Shown: positions 53,901 to 63,766, counted from the stretch's first letter. The stretch is 64,000 nucleotides of DNA from Bicyclus anynana (GCF_947172395.1 NC_069108.1:5095068-5159067); one strand, 5' to 3'. Translations and numbers: made by a program. The notes: generated by a model not told the origin, from the letters alone.

Positions 53901-56900
53901 GTTTACATTGATTTCCACGAGGACGAAGTCGCGGGCGTCCGCTAGTTAGAAATATATACTCTCATGTGGTTACAGAAGTGCTGACTCATTTTGCGCAAAG
54001 GATCAGCCTGGCTGTCCAGGGCGGAAATGCAGTCAGTATTCTTGCCACCATTCCACGTGGGCATGATTTGTATAGTTATTAGGATAAGTTAGCTTCACTT
54101 CCTTAAGTGTGTATTATCTCAACTTAAGTTTGCTGTTACAATTATACATACACAACTAAATACAATAATATTTAAATTACTAGTAACTAACCTAACCTAA
54201 ACTTACTATAAAAATAAAATAAAAAGAAATATAAAATTATATCTACAGACTTAGGCGTCGTAGAATTCATTCGATCATTGGTAAAGTGCCCAGAAGGCTG
54301 GCAGTATTGCCTCGTTGCTTCTGGTCACGGGAGGCGTCGATTAATTGCTTATTGTATTCTTCCTCATCTGTTATTAATTAGCACTGACCCTGTACTCGTT
54401 TATGTAATATACCCAGACACTGAAAAACACAAATATTCAACACACAAATAGTTTCCAGTTGTGGAATCGAACCCACGGTCGTGGATGCACGACGCAGGGT
54501 AACTACCCACTTTAGCATGCGACCGTCAAAATGACGTTTAAAAGCCATAGAAACTTTTCTATTGTACTCATGCGATCAGTCAACAGACTATGAGCAGTGA
54601 ATTGTAGGGAGATTTGGCTGTTAGGAGCCTTCCCCAGCGGAAGAAGCTCCATATATACGAATATGTCATACGTGGCTTTCAATCAAGAATTTGCAGTATC
54701 AAGCGTCGAATCATCTGTAGTACTAGTTTCTGAATCTATCTTTGTATTTGTCGTTAGTGAATTTTATTTCTTCTTTTACTGTTGACATTTGTGAACTAAC
54801 ATTTGTCAACTCACCTCAACAACCAACTCAAATAGATCAACGTTCAGGTCTGGATCATTTGCGAACTCCTCATATCCCTCCAAGTGGTAGAGGTCAGAGC
54901 TGGTCACCACGTCGACGAACCTTCTGTAGTACAAGTATTTGGTAGGGTGGGACTCCGGGGTGACGTTCCACCGTGATTTGATAGCGTTCTGTAACTTGTC
55001 CTGATTTGTTCGGTTCTGGAACAATAGTTACATATGTCACTGTCATGTAATGAGGGCCATTGTAGCACGAGTGATTTTTGGTTTCACTTCATTGCAAAAC
55101 AGACAGCATGAGTGCTACAGTGGCTAATTAAGTGCAGTGACTAACAATACTTTGGTTTCACTTCATTGCAAAACAGACAGCATGAGTGCTACAATGGCTA
55201 ATTACGTGTAGTGGCATACAATACTTTATCTACGACCATAATAAAAGAATTACCAAAACTTGGTAAATCTATACTACTATTATAAAGCTGAAGAGTTCCT
55301 ATGTTTATTTGTTTGTTTGATTGAACGCGCTAATCTCAGGAACTACTGGTCCGATTTAAAAAATTCTTTCAGTGTTAGATAGCTCATTTATCGAGGAAGG
55401 CTATAGGCTGTATATTATCCCCGTATTCCTACGGAAACGGGAACCACGCGGGTGAAACCGCGCGGCGTCAGCTAGTTTTAAAAACTAAATACGGCATAAG
55501 GATGCGTATAAGGGACACATTTTGAGATCTATTTACAAAAGAAAATATTATATTATTTACTCCGAAAATATTCATTATAGAAAAAAATTTGAATTATTAT
55601 TATTATAATAACTATATAACTATATATAATAAAGAATATAACCTTATCATCATCATCACTCTACACCCATATAACTATTGGCCTAATAGTCCACCACGCT
55701 GGCCCAATGCGGATTGGCAGACTTCACACACGCAGAGAATTAAGAAAATTCTCTGGTATGCGTTTCCTCACGATGTTTCTCCTTCACCGTTTGAGACACG
55801 TGATATTTAATTTCGTATGTAATGCACACAACTGAAAAGTTGGAGCTGCATGCCTCCGGACCGGATTCGAACCCAGACCCTCCGGAATCGGAGGCAGAGG
55901 TCACCACTGGGCTATCACGACTCTTATAACCTTATAGTTATGGGAAATAACCCGAGCACCCTGTATATACCTGTAGGAGTTTTCGTTTAAGGTTCGCTGC
56001 TCAGGAGTTCAAGTGAAAGACACGATTCTTTAATCGGAATGTAATAATAATTTTATTGAATCAATCTTAGTCTAATATATACATTTTTGCTTCACAAATA
56101 AAGACGCGCGCGAGTTATATCGGTATTGTCGCATAACAATCCATGTACACAGACATGCACATGGTTTACACACACATATATAGGTTATATATATATATAT
56201 AGGTTTTTTGTTTTTGGTTTTATATTTTGTGTCTTATTATATGAATTTTTATTTTGAATGTATTTAAAGTATTTTGATTAGATGTTTAGTTTATAATTAT
56301 AACTGACTGTGACGTCACCCGGGTCTCAGCTGAAAATCAGCGCTGCGCATTGCTTTCCAGCGATGAACGGCTAATGCTGAGCTGTAAACCCTTTCTGTTT
56401 GGTGTCACAGACAGTCATGTAATATCTAAGATAGGATGTACTGTTTGTGACACTAAAAAGTGAATAAACTTATTTTCTTTCTTCTTCTTTCTTTCTTTCT
56501 CACATATGCGGCAATACGCGCGGAGCGCCTCTCGCGGTCTCGGATATTAAAGTGCTTTCCTTTTTCCTTTCCTGCGTTCCTGTTTCTTTCTGTAATCGAC
56601 GGGCAGGCGGACGGCGACGGCGAGGACGAGTTTTACGCAGTCGTAAGTATGTAGGTAGGTAAGGTAAGTATAGGTGAGTATTCTAGCGCCTATATACCTA
56701 TAGCTACTCACCTGTACGCAGGCGGTGACGGCGGGCATGGTGTAGTGCCACGTGCGGAAGTCCTTCTCCAGCGTCACCACGGTGGGGTTCTCGCGGTAGC
56801 GCTGCCACTGGCCCAGCGAGATGTCCACCACGCCGCACACTGCCGTCACCACCGCCACCAGCCATAGCAACCTGGTGAACCAACGCGGAGTATAGAATGA

Positions 56901-58916
56901 TAGCAATTTCATATCAGCTCGCTACCATCTCAGACTGTACCGCCACCAGCCATAGCAACCTGGTGAACCAACGCGGAGTATAGAATGATAGCAATTTCAT
57001 ATCAGCTCGCTACCATCTTAGACTTTCTGACGGCCTGGGTAAAGACCTGTCGAATGATCACGCAAAGGAATCCGTGAACCAACGCGGAGTATAGAATGAT
57101 AGCAATTTCATATCAGCTCGCTACCATCTTAGACTGTCGGACGGCCTGGATAAGGACCTGACTAATGATCACGCAAAGGAATCCGTGAACCAACGCGGAG
57201 TATAGAATGTTAGTAATTTCATAGCTGTCTACCATCTCAGACTGTCGGACGGCCTGGGCAAGGACCTGACGAATGATCACGCAAAGGAATCCGTGAACCA
57301 ACGCGGAGTATAGAATGTTAGTAATTTCATAGCTGTCTACCATCTCAGACTGTCGGACGGCCTGGGCAAGGACCTGACGAATGATCACGCAAAGGAATCC
57401 GTGAACCAACGCGGAGTATAGAAAGTAATTTCATAGCTGTCTACCATCTCAGACTGTCTGACGGCCTGGGCAAGGACCTGACGAATGATCACGCAAAGGA
57501 ATCCGTGAACCAACGCGGAGTATAGGAAGTTAGTAATTTCATAGCTGTCTACCATCTCAGACTGTCGGACGGCCTGGGCAAGGACCTGACGAATGATCAC
57601 GCAAAGGAATCCGTGAACCAACGCGGAGTATAGAAAGTAATTTCATAGCTGTCTACCATCTCAGACTGTCTGACGGCCTGGGCAAGGACCTGACGAATGA
57701 TCACGCAAAGGAATCCGTGAACCAACGCGGAGTATAGGAAGTTAGTAATTTCATGTCAGCTCGCTACCATCTTAGACTGTCTGACGGCCTGGGCAAGGAC
57801 CTGACGAATGATCACGCAAAGGAATCCGTGAACCAACGCGGAGTATAGAATGTTAGTAATTTCATAGCTGTCTACCATCTCAGACTGTCTGACGGCCTGG
57901 GTAAGGACCTGACTAATGATCACGCAAAGGAATCCGTGAACCAACGCGGAGTATAGAAAGTTAGTAATTTCATAGCTGTCTACCATCTCAGACTGTCTGA
58001 CGGCCTGGGCAGGGACCTGACTAATGATGACAAAGGAACTAACCGAATGGTGCTGCATGATTGTAGAAGCCGACCGCGTATAAAAGGGACAAGGCGATAC
58101 TAAACGAAAAAAGAAAGAAAGAAAAGTTTATTCAGAAAAGTATATACACATCATACAAAGTAGGTATTTAAGTAAATAGGTCTCGACTTTGTTGGTAATC
58201 TATTAAATCATATACACACACTTTAATTTTAACACAATGAAACGTCGATTCTATTGATACAGTTTTATAAACACGTTAGATCATCCTAATAATAAACGCG
58301 AAAGTTTGTATGGATGTTTGTTACTCTTTAACGCCGCTACTACTAAAGTGATTTGGCTGAAATTTGGAATTGAAATAGATTTTACTCTGGATTAACACAT
58401 AGGCTACTTTTTATCCTGAAAAAATCCATGGATTCCCGAGATTTGTGAAAACTGATGATTTTGATGATATGAATGTTTGTTACTCTTTCACGCCTCGACT
58501 ACTTAACCGAATTAGCTGAAATATAGCATTGAGAAATATTATTGCCCGGATTAATATATAGGTTACTTTTTATCCCGGAAAAATCCATGGTTCCCGAGGG
58601 ATTTGTGAAAAACTAAATTCCACTCGTGTTTTGACAGGAGTAACTTCCGGCGAGGCAGATCCTATACAAGGTAATTGGTTTGAGGTCTTGCCTGTGATGA
58701 CGTATAGTATGGAACTGTGGAAACTAAAGTCAGCCTTATCCACATGTACGTTGCCTACATCCAAAGACTAATGTATACTTCCTGGAATTCCTGAAGGACT
58801 TCTTTTGCCATACCTTTCAATCCAATGCCTCTTCGGTGCTGCGATGTGGTTGAAGCCATGGATGCTGGTCTGCAAGCAGAAGGACTTGCAGCCACTTATG
58901 ATGCCGTCCACAACCC
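44990..58916 (-). CDS. ppk: Pickpocket-family DEG/ENaC sodium channel (multi-exon, N-terminus incomplete)
   Basis: Exons on minus, in order: 58814-58916 (5' edge tentative), 56712-56871, 54815-55015, 53960-54040 (weak), 53098-53231, 49747-49843, 48726-48911, 47748-47838, 47110-47254, 46460-46563 and 44990-45132. All joins keep frame at GT-AG sites. Family landmarks in order: FCLQTSIHGF (the His-Gly gating motif), WIERLLWLVAVV (TM1), ENPTVV, TPVMTEVGACYTVNS, CKYSPQGC, ETRAGPGVRELQPRRRHCRY, NLCRQDCKSRLALQLCGCKP, CSCVQQC, and SFGGATGLYIGASFISFVEI (pre-TM2 and TM2). The channel sits in the plasma membrane; pickpockets serve touch, taste and tracheal liquid clearance, but I cannot tell which paralogue this is. 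About 480 codons are recovered. The first exon was not found. A donor-like GTAAGC in the last exon leaves the extreme C-terminus open. Introns hold RTE, Helitrons, SINEs and a minisatellite. Confidence 0.9.
45226..45481 (-). repeat. Dispersed module, second copy (see 8575-8862)
   Basis: The reverse complement aligns with 8575-8862 from ACTAATGTCGAACAAAGG to CACACTGAAGCC. It lies in the last pickpocket intron. Its frame ATGAAGAATTACACAACAAG is open into exon sequence but lies upstream of the exon acceptor. Confidence 0.7.
45482..45812 (+). mobile_element. 5'-truncated LINE, C-terminal fragment
   Basis: Open frame with NNIRVQYNVTYRILMKFPRY, CSTSEMFAGARVPDF and SRLRSSKDEIL, which is the end of a non-LTR polyprotein. 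A short 3' UTR and ATTATTATTATT tail follow. The next RTE is inserted in that tail. Confidence 0.75.
45832..46339 (+). mobile_element. RTE LINE fragment with 5' inversion (twin-priming type)
   Basis: Encodes the RTE C-terminus: KGKIYKTVVRPVVLYGSECW, RMLRWMCGVTRIDKIRNEY, SRRLAWYGHVRRRE and GRPKKRWLECVKEDM, then the end TAAGTGGGATAAGGG and GATGATG. Flanking 19-base duplications ATTACTTTTGTATATTTTA are at 45813-45831 and 46340-46358. The first 20 bases are an inverted copy of element sequence, so 45818-45851 pairs perfectly with 45865-45898. Confidence 0.88.
48051..48240 (-). mobile_element. Non-autonomous Helitron, family B, complete
   Basis: On plus it opens ACTAGCTGACGCCACGCGG and closes TTATAATATTAGTACATAG. 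Confidence 0.8.
48395..48719 (-). pseudogene. Two dead partial copies of pickpocket exon 48726-48911
   Basis: The phrase GGCGCAGTC (plus strand) recurs at 48865 (real exon), 48685 and 48503, a period of about 181. The first copy (about 48545-48719) keeps GVRELHPRRRHCRYTDEPTA. It has a stop after SLNSFL, and its donor has decayed from GTAAGT to GTACAC. The second (about 48395-48525) keeps only ACCGCCTACCCGTCC-type and TGCGTGCAGGCCC-type pieces. Confidence 0.85.
49028..49318 (+). mobile_element. RTE LINE 3' fragment, old
   Basis: CACATAGCTCAACGAGTCAA, GAGCCGATGGATGTTGGGAT, and the tail GTAGACGTCCATCGGCTG. Frames are broken relative to 50141-52664. Confidence 0.75.
49370..49660 (-). mobile_element. 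SINE S1
   Basis: CAACTCATATTCCGGTCACA to GGTTATATCCACTGGTCTAA on plus. The B box has a deletion (GGATTCGACC). Confidence 0.7.
49957..52721 (+). mobile_element. Family B Helitron interrupted by an RTE LINE
   Basis: 5' part 49957-50140 (TCTAATATTATAAAGCTGAA and on). 3' part 52665-52721 (GTATTCCTACGAGAAAAG to GCTGAGTCAGCTAGT). The 5' part carries two added palindromes near the insertion point (50060-50107 and 50106-50140). Confidence 0.8.
50141..52664 (+). mobile_element. RTE-clade LINE with intact endonuclease (C-part) and reverse transcriptase
   Basis: One uninterrupted frame runs from 50141 to the stop at 52646-52648 (835 codons), with no stop or shift. The N-terminal third of the endonuclease is missing; the catalytic GDFNAKLG, WTWMSPDG and SDHRMV blocks remain. 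RT landmarks: GEDGITAELLKAGG, KNYRPISLL, QAGFRKGFSTIDHI, FVDYEKAFDSV, QGDVISPKLF, and the catalytic RFADDVVIM. The C-terminal RTE tail GRPPTRWTDDIKRVAG and LQWTSIG is followed by a (GATGAT)n end. Flanking duplications ATGTATTCCT are at 50131-50140 and 52665-52674. The reverse transcriptase copies its own RNA at the nicked target; this 5'-truncated copy should not be autonomous. Confidence 0.93.
53344..53946 (+). mobile_element. Long non-autonomous Helitron
   Basis: A (TCTA)n-like start, body GAGATTTTACTTATACCATT, TCTGTCTGTCTGTCCGTG and CTTGGCACGG, ending with hairpin GAGGACGAAGTCGCGGGCGT then CTAGT. A sister copy is at 60312-60919. Confidence 0.75.
54400..54530 (-). mobile_element. tRNA-derived SINE fragment, third type
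   Basis: On minus: GACGGTCGCATGCTAAAGTG (A box), GTCGTGCATCCACGACC, GGGTTCGATTCCACAACTGG (B box), then a CACAAATAGTTTCC-type body. Confidence 0.55.
55268..55476 (+). mobile_element. Non-autonomous Helitron, family B, intact reference copy
   Basis: Starts TCTATACTACTATTATAAAG and ends in GGTGAAACCGCGCGGCGTCA followed by GCTAGT. The terminal hairpin is formed by the GCG-rich arms. Confidence 0.8.
55675..55925 (-). mobile_element. SINE S1
   Basis: GGCCTAATAGTCCACCACGC to GGGCTATCACGACTC on plus; the B box GGTTCGAATCC complement is present. Confidence 0.75.
55926..56711. other. Pickpocket intron, no separate feature
   Basis: Contains a (TA)n stretch near 56180-56200 and TTTCTTCTTTC repeats at 56470-56500. 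Nothing coding is supported on either strand. Confidence 0.4.
56881..58045. repeat. Minisatellite of 11 units, 104-111 bases, beside the TM1 exon
   Basis: The anchor CAACGCGGAG starts units at 56881, 56969, 57080, 57191, 57299, 57407, 57511, 57619, 57723, 57834 and 57942. Spacings are 88, 111, 111, 108, 108, 104, 108, 104, 111 and 108. The first unit overlaps the acceptor of exon 56712-56871, and the second carries a duplicate of the exon start with its acceptor (ACCAGCCATAGCAACCTGG). Later units replace it with GGAATCCGTGAACC. The 108/104 alternation around 57299-57723 forms a dimer pattern. Confidence 0.92.
58165..58690 (-). mobile_element. hAT-type MITE N1 copy split by a Helitron
   Basis: GTTTTATAAACACGTTAGAT at the left and GGCGAGGCAGATCCTATAC...TTGGTTTGAGG at the right are N1-like. 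The Helitron 58284-58627 sits between. Confidence 0.5.
58284..58627 (+). mobile_element. Non-autonomous Helitron, family A, 3' end lost
   Basis: TCCTAATAATAAACGCGAAAG start and the whole body to GAAAAACTAAATTCCACTCG. The hairpin and CTAGT are missing. Confidence 0.7.
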
Positions 58917-59004
58917 CTTGGTTGTGGGGTGAGTTGTGGGGTTGCGGTGAAAACATATCTTCGATGGAAAGGCCTAGAAATAAAGTATCAATAGCGTAGC
59001 AAAT

Positions 59005-59190
59005 TCGTTCGTAACACTTCCGATGGTCTGCGCGGGACGGGAGGGGGGTAGTTATGCCCCGCTCGCATGACTTCATGCCCGCACAGTCCTTTCCTAAGCC
59101 CGCGCGCTCGACTTCACACCCGCGCAGTCTGTTCCCCCGTCGCCCGCATATCATGGGAGTGTCATCAACTAACTTGCCAAGCTTATAATA
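59005..59190. mobile_element. GC-rich MITE (copy 3)
   Basis: Left GCAAATTCGTTCGTAACACT and right CATGGGAGTGTCATCAACTA then TTGCCAAGCTTATAA are inverted repeats. The core is CCCGCGCAGTC-rich. Confidence 0.6.
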
Positions 59191-59309
59191 AGAAATTCTG
59201 AACAAACAGTGATTTTTTATTTTTAATAATAATTATTTACACTGCCCCATATTAGTATCTACAAAACACCTGTTCGAAGCCGGGGCGGGACGTTAGTGTT
59301 ATATAATTT

Positions 59310-59608
59310 TTTTTTCAATCTTTACAACTTAGCCCTTGACTACAATCTCACCTGATGGTAAGTGATGATACAGTCTAATGGAAGTGGGCTAACTTGTTAC
59401 GATGAGGATGAAAATCCACACCTTTTCGGTTTCTACTCAACATCGTACCGAAAAGCTATAAATCTCTTGGCGGCACGTCTTTGTCGGTAGGGTGGTAACT
59501 AGCTACAGCCGAAGCCTCCCGCAAACATCAATCAGCCCCAGAACCCAGGACCTTGTAAAGGTCTTGTAAATCCACCGCGCGTACCTACTGCGCCACGGAG
59601 GCCGTCAG
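59310..59608 (-). mobile_element. SINE S2
   Basis: TTTACAACTTAGCCCTTGAC to CTGCGCCACGGAGGCCGTC on plus; the B-box region is partly deleted. Confidence 0.75.
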
Positions 59609-59792
59609 AACTTTGAAAAATTGGTATTTGATCCAAAACGAACGAACCTAACGAAAATGGACTTACCTATAGTATTATAGTATACTGTACTATGGCCAAA
59701 GCAAAAAAGCAATGTGTTTAAAACATTTTTCACTGCGTGACTTAAATTAACTGTATTCAGTTTAGCACGGAAACCAAAAGTAATTGAAACGA

Positions 59793-61116
59793 TCAGTAGT
59801 TCCCAAACTTGATTGGGTCCCGACCCACCAAACAAAAATGGACTAATTCGGGACCTATCTCTTGGCCGTCTTAAAAAGCGGGCATAAAATATTGCTAACC
59901 CTCATATTACATCAGGAGACCTCCCGACAAGAAAGCATTCCCTAGGGATGCTATTCTTTTAACATAGACCCCCTCTCTATCTAAAGTATCTCCTAGAAGG
60001 TATCTCGCACCTTCTATCATCTCTCGCAGACCACCATTTTTCACAGTGGCTCAGCCACACTCACCGGGGCCGGGCTTCCCACAAGCGGGACTAACCCAGC
60101 CCAGGTGATTTCCTTGAGTACCCACTATAAGCCTATAATGGCTTCCCAATGACCCTGACCGTATTCACGGCAGGCGCCTGCAACCACAGTAAAGGGGTCC
60201 AACCCCGGAACTGTTTCCTCCACACCCTAGCGGGTGTGTGAGACGGATGGCTAGCATATTACATAGTCTCTGTCGTCACTAATCAGGTTTTCTCATCATC
60301 ACAGTCAACAATCTATCTATCTATATCTATATTTTTAATAAAAGTGGTCGCAGTCTATACATAATTTGGCAATTTGAGATTTTACTTATACCATTTGTAA
60401 CAACAAACGCTAGCGTGGCATAGAGTACCATCTAGAATCTATATTTATAATACGAATTCGAAATAATACGAATACATTTTGTACATTGAAGATATTTTGA
60501 AAATTTTTGTTGAGGGCCATTATATAATCGATACTGAAACGAATAATAATATTTTTTCGATTTTTTGTCTGTCTGTCTGTCTGTCCGAGTTTTTTTTGTT
60601 ATTCGGACATCACGCTGTAACTACTGAATGAATTCAAATGAAACTTGGCATGATTTAAGACCATAATATGGAGAAGGTTATAGGATACTTTTTAATGCTA
60701 AAATAAAATGAGAAGGGGGTGAAATAGGGTTTAAAAGTTTATATGGAAAGTCCTTCATTTTTAGAGTTACAGTTTTAAAAAATAGTTCATAAATCATAAA
60801 AAAAATACGAAACATAATGTAATTCAAAAAATTTTAAAATTGAACCCCTAAAGTGATGAAATAGAGCTTGAAAGTTTACATTGATTTCTACGCGGACGAA
60901 GTCGCGGGCGTCTGCTAGTAAATAATAATTATTGTAAATTAATAACTTTATTTCTAGTCTGTGGTACGACTGTTCTTCCGATCTGTGTTAGACCGATCGC
61001 ATTTCTTGTATCAGGGCCCACTTAATATACGTTCACGACCCATCTCTGGGATCTCTTGTATCAATATTCGTTCACGACCCACCACTGGGGCGCGACCCAC
61101 ACTTTGGGAACCCTTG
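59793..61116. mobile_element. hAT-like element with nested insertions
   Basis: Left CAGTAGTTCCCAAACTTG and right CACTTTGGGAACCCTTG are inverted repeats of the CAG-GGTTCCCAAAC type. Flanks GAAACGAT and AAATAGAT look like a decayed 8-base duplication. Inside are a GC-rich block (59890-60300, GGGCCGGGCTTCCCACAAGC; LINE-leader-like) and a Helitron at 60312-60919. Confidence 0.55.
60312..60919 (+). mobile_element. Long non-autonomous Helitron, nested
   Basis: TCTATCTATCTATATC start; body as in 53344-53946; hairpin GCGGACGAAGTCGCGGGCGT... then CTAGT at 60915. Confidence 0.75.
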
Positions 61117-61189
61117 AAATAGATCAGTAGTAAATGGATTTTTCATGTATAGAAAGTTTGTATCGCATGATTCTGAAAAAGTAATTCGA

Positions 61190-61395
61190 CGGCCTCCGTG
61201 GCGCAGTAGATTTAAAAAACGGAGGTCCTGGGTTCGATACCCGGCTGGGCGGATTGAGGTTTTCTTAATTGGCCGTGGCTAGTTACCACCCGAGACGTGC
61301 CGCCAAGCGATTTAGCGTACCGGTACGTGTAGAAACCGAAAGGGGTGTTGATGTTCATTGTACCTACTCCAACAAGTTAGCCCGCTTCCATCATC
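61190..61395 (+). mobile_element. SINE S2 with deletions
   Basis: GACGGCCTCCGTGGCGCAGT (A box), GGGTTCGATACCCGGC (B box), then a shortened body to AACAAGTTAGCCCGCTTCC. Confidence 0.75.
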
Positions 61396-61427
61396 TCTTC
61401 AGCGCGTCTCAATATATAAAAGTAAGA

Positions 61428-61735
61428 GTCGTAATAGCCCAGTGGAGATGACCTCTGCCTCCGAATCCGCAGGGTGCGGGTTCGAATCCGGGGCATGCAC
61501 CTCAAACTTTTCAGTTGTGTGCATTTAAAAAAATTCAATATCACGTATCTCAAACGGTGAAGGAAAAATATCAAGAGGAAACCTGCATACCAGAGAATTT
61601 TCTTGATTCTCTGTGTGTGTGAAGTCTGCCAATCTGCATTGGGCCAGCATAGTGGACTATTGGCCTAACTTCTCTCATTCTCGAGAGGAGACTCGAGCTC
61701 AGGAGTGAGTGATAATGATGATGATGATGATATAA
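61428..61735 (+). mobile_element. SINE S1
   Basis: CGTAATAGCCCAGTGGAGAT (A box), GGTTCGAATCC (B box), body, and a (GATGAT)n end. Confidence 0.75.
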
Positions 61736-61788
61736 ATGTATAATATAATAAATCAACTATCTTAATAACCAATTTTTTTTTATTCTTT

Positions 61789-62118
61789 ACTAGCCGACGC
61801 CCGCGACTTCGTCCGCGTGAAACTCGATGTAAACTTTCAACTACCCCTACCCTACCCCTACCCCTACCCTACTCCTACCTACGCCTACTCTACTTTTCTG
61901 GTTGATTTTTTACACCTTGTGTCCGAAAAACCCAAATATCTTACGGAACCCTATTTTTTTCTAAAATAAAATTTAGCCCATGTTACTTGTGGATAATGTA
62001 GCTTTCGAATGGTGAAAGAATTTTTAAAATCGGTCCAGTAGTTTTGACCTATTCATTACAGTCAAACAAACAAACAAACATACAAACAAAGTTTTACTCT
62101 TTATAATATTAGTATAGA
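61789..62118 (-). mobile_element. Non-autonomous Helitron, complete
   Basis: On plus it opens ACTAGCCGACGCCCGCGACT and closes CTTTATAATATTAGTATAGA, with a CCCTAC-rich internal tract. Confidence 0.8.
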
Positions 62119-62212
62119 CAAGTTACTCCTTAAAAACAATTTCACCTGATGGTAAGTTATGATGCATATTGGATAGAAGCAGGCGTTACTTTGCGGAAGT
62201 TCATCATGATTA

Positions 62213-62482
62213 TATAATGATTTATTTATTTTGCTATCATCCGCGAAAATTCGGCGAACCCATGCGACAACGTCACCCAGGTCCGACAAAATACTCTCTA
62301 CGTACGTTTCACCCCGTGCACTTTACAACGTGCAATTGCACGTTGTAAAGTCAACATCTCCTGAGGATGCTCCGGTTTCGGGGTGAAACGTACGTAGAGA
62401 GTATTTTGTCGGACCTGGTTGACGTTGTCGCATGGGTTCGCCGGCTTTTCGCGGTTGATAGCAAAATAAATAAATCATTATA
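62213..62482. mobile_element. 270-base palindromic (foldback) element
   Basis: The two halves are inverted copies around ACGTGCAATTGCACGT (centre 62335/62336), from TATAATGATTTATTTATTTT to its complement, with a few mismatches. The flank ATTGGATAGAAGCAGGCGTT also accompanies the related element at 28975-29575. Confidence 0.8.
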
Positions 62483-62919
62483 TAGTTATGATGCAGTCTC
62501 ACCAGATAGTAAGTGATGATGCAATCTCACCTGATGGTAAGTGATGATGCAGAAGCATAGCTTGGATAGACTGCTTTATGTGCTAAATAGTGATGTGTAC
62601 TCGTACATTGTTAAGGCACTTAATATTTATTTTTATTTTTGTATAATCGCATTTTATTTTACATAAAAGTTATTTATTACCTTGTCAATGATAATAAAAC
62701 ATATTTGCATCCCGCTAACTTATCTTTTACTAAGAAACAAAATTATAAGGAATCTTCAAATATTATTAGAACTATTCGTATCGGTGTTGTCATACCTACG
62801 TATAATATTTCTCAGAAAGTATTTCTTTTTCTATTTAATGTATAAAACTATTGAGTCAGTTTGTAAGTGGAGGAAATTGACGCAATGTCCTGTTTTTGAA
62901 TATTACCGATATTCATCAT

Positions 62920-63118
62920 TATCAACCCATATTCGGCTCACTGCTCGAGTCTCCTCTCAGAATGAGAGGGGTTAGGCCAATAGTCCACCACACTGGCCCA
63001 ATGCGGATTGGCAGACTTCACACACGCAGATAATTAAGATAATTCTCTGGTATGCAGGTTTCCTCACGATGTTTTCCTTCACCGTTTGAGACACGTGATA
63101 TTTAATTTCTTAACCAAA
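62920..63118 (-). mobile_element. SINE S1, head-truncated
   Basis: CAACCCATATTCGGCTCACT to GTGATATTTAATTTCTTAAC on plus. The tRNA-like head is missing. Confidence 0.7.
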
Positions 63119-63157
63119 TATATTATAATCATTTCATTCATATTGACGGATTCATTT

Positions 63158-63495
63158 GACGGCCTCCGTGGCGCAGTGGTATGCGCGGTGGATTTACAAA
63201 ACGGAGGTCCTGGGTTTGATCCCCGGCTGGGCAGATTGAGATTTTCTTAATTGGTCCAGGTCTGGCTGGTGGGAGGCTTCGGCCGTGGCTAGTTACCACC
63301 CTACCGACAAAGACGTACCGCCAAGCGATTTAGCGTTCCAATACGATGCCGTGTAGAAACCGAAAGGGGTGTGGATTTTCATCCTCCTCCTAACAATTAG
63401 CCCGCTTCTATCTTAGATTGCATCATCACTTACCATCAGGTGAGATTGTAGTCAAGGGCTAACTTGTAAAGAATAAAAAAAAAAAAAATTATATA
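63158..63495 (+). mobile_element. SINE S2, full-length reference copy
   Basis: CGGCCTCCGTGGCGCAGTGG (A box), GGTTTGATCCCCGGC (B box, one change), CCGCCAAGCGATTTAGCG, and the tail TTACCATCAGGTGAGATTGT then AAGGGCTAACTTGTAAAG and a poly(A) run. Confidence 0.85.
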
Positions 63496-63616
63496 GCGGA
63501 CGCCCGCGACTTTGTCCGTGAAAATCGATGTAAACTTTCAACCCCTGTTTCACCCCCCTCTATTTATATTTTGTCCACTAATCACACTAACACATCACAT
63601 CACATTACAATATTAC

Positions 63617-63760
63617 ACTACTAATATTAAAAATGCGAAAGTTTGTGTGTGTAAGTATGTTTGTTCGTCTTTTACGCTGCGGCTACTAAAGCGATTTTGC
63701 TGAAATTTGGAGTGAAAATAGATTTTACTCTAGATTAAAACATTTTCATCCCAAAAGATA
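63617..63760 (+). mobile_element. Helitron family A, 5' fragment
   Basis: CTACTAATATTAAAAATGCG start and AAATAGATTTTACTCTAGAT. It is cut by a LINE tail near 63765. A reversed Helitron end (GCGGACGCCCGCGACTTTG) lies just before, at 63497-63560. Confidence 0.6.
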
Positions 63761-63766
63761 AATAAG

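Noticed and set aside
56712..56912. ATG at 56912 as the pickpocket start
   Set aside because: The TTCACCAG acceptor fits, and the upstream exon 58814-58916 joins in phase to give ER-LLW, the expected DEG/ENaC sequence before TM1.
56881..58045. CRISPR-like array
   Set aside because: Eukaryotic DNA, contiguous units of about 108 bases without unique spacers; this is a minisatellite.
57113..58058. Minus-strand repeat ORFs (VHGFLCVIIRQ-type, 36-residue period) as a repeat protein
   Set aside because: The frame is open only because most units are 108 or 111 bases; 104-base units break it. The repeat lies in an intron and its HG pair is coincidental.
58768..59205. 145-codon minus ORF as a gene of its own
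   Set aside because: Only its C-terminal part (FCLQTSIHGF to WIER) is coding, as a pickpocket exon with a donor at 58813. The N-terminal part is GC-rich MITE sequence.
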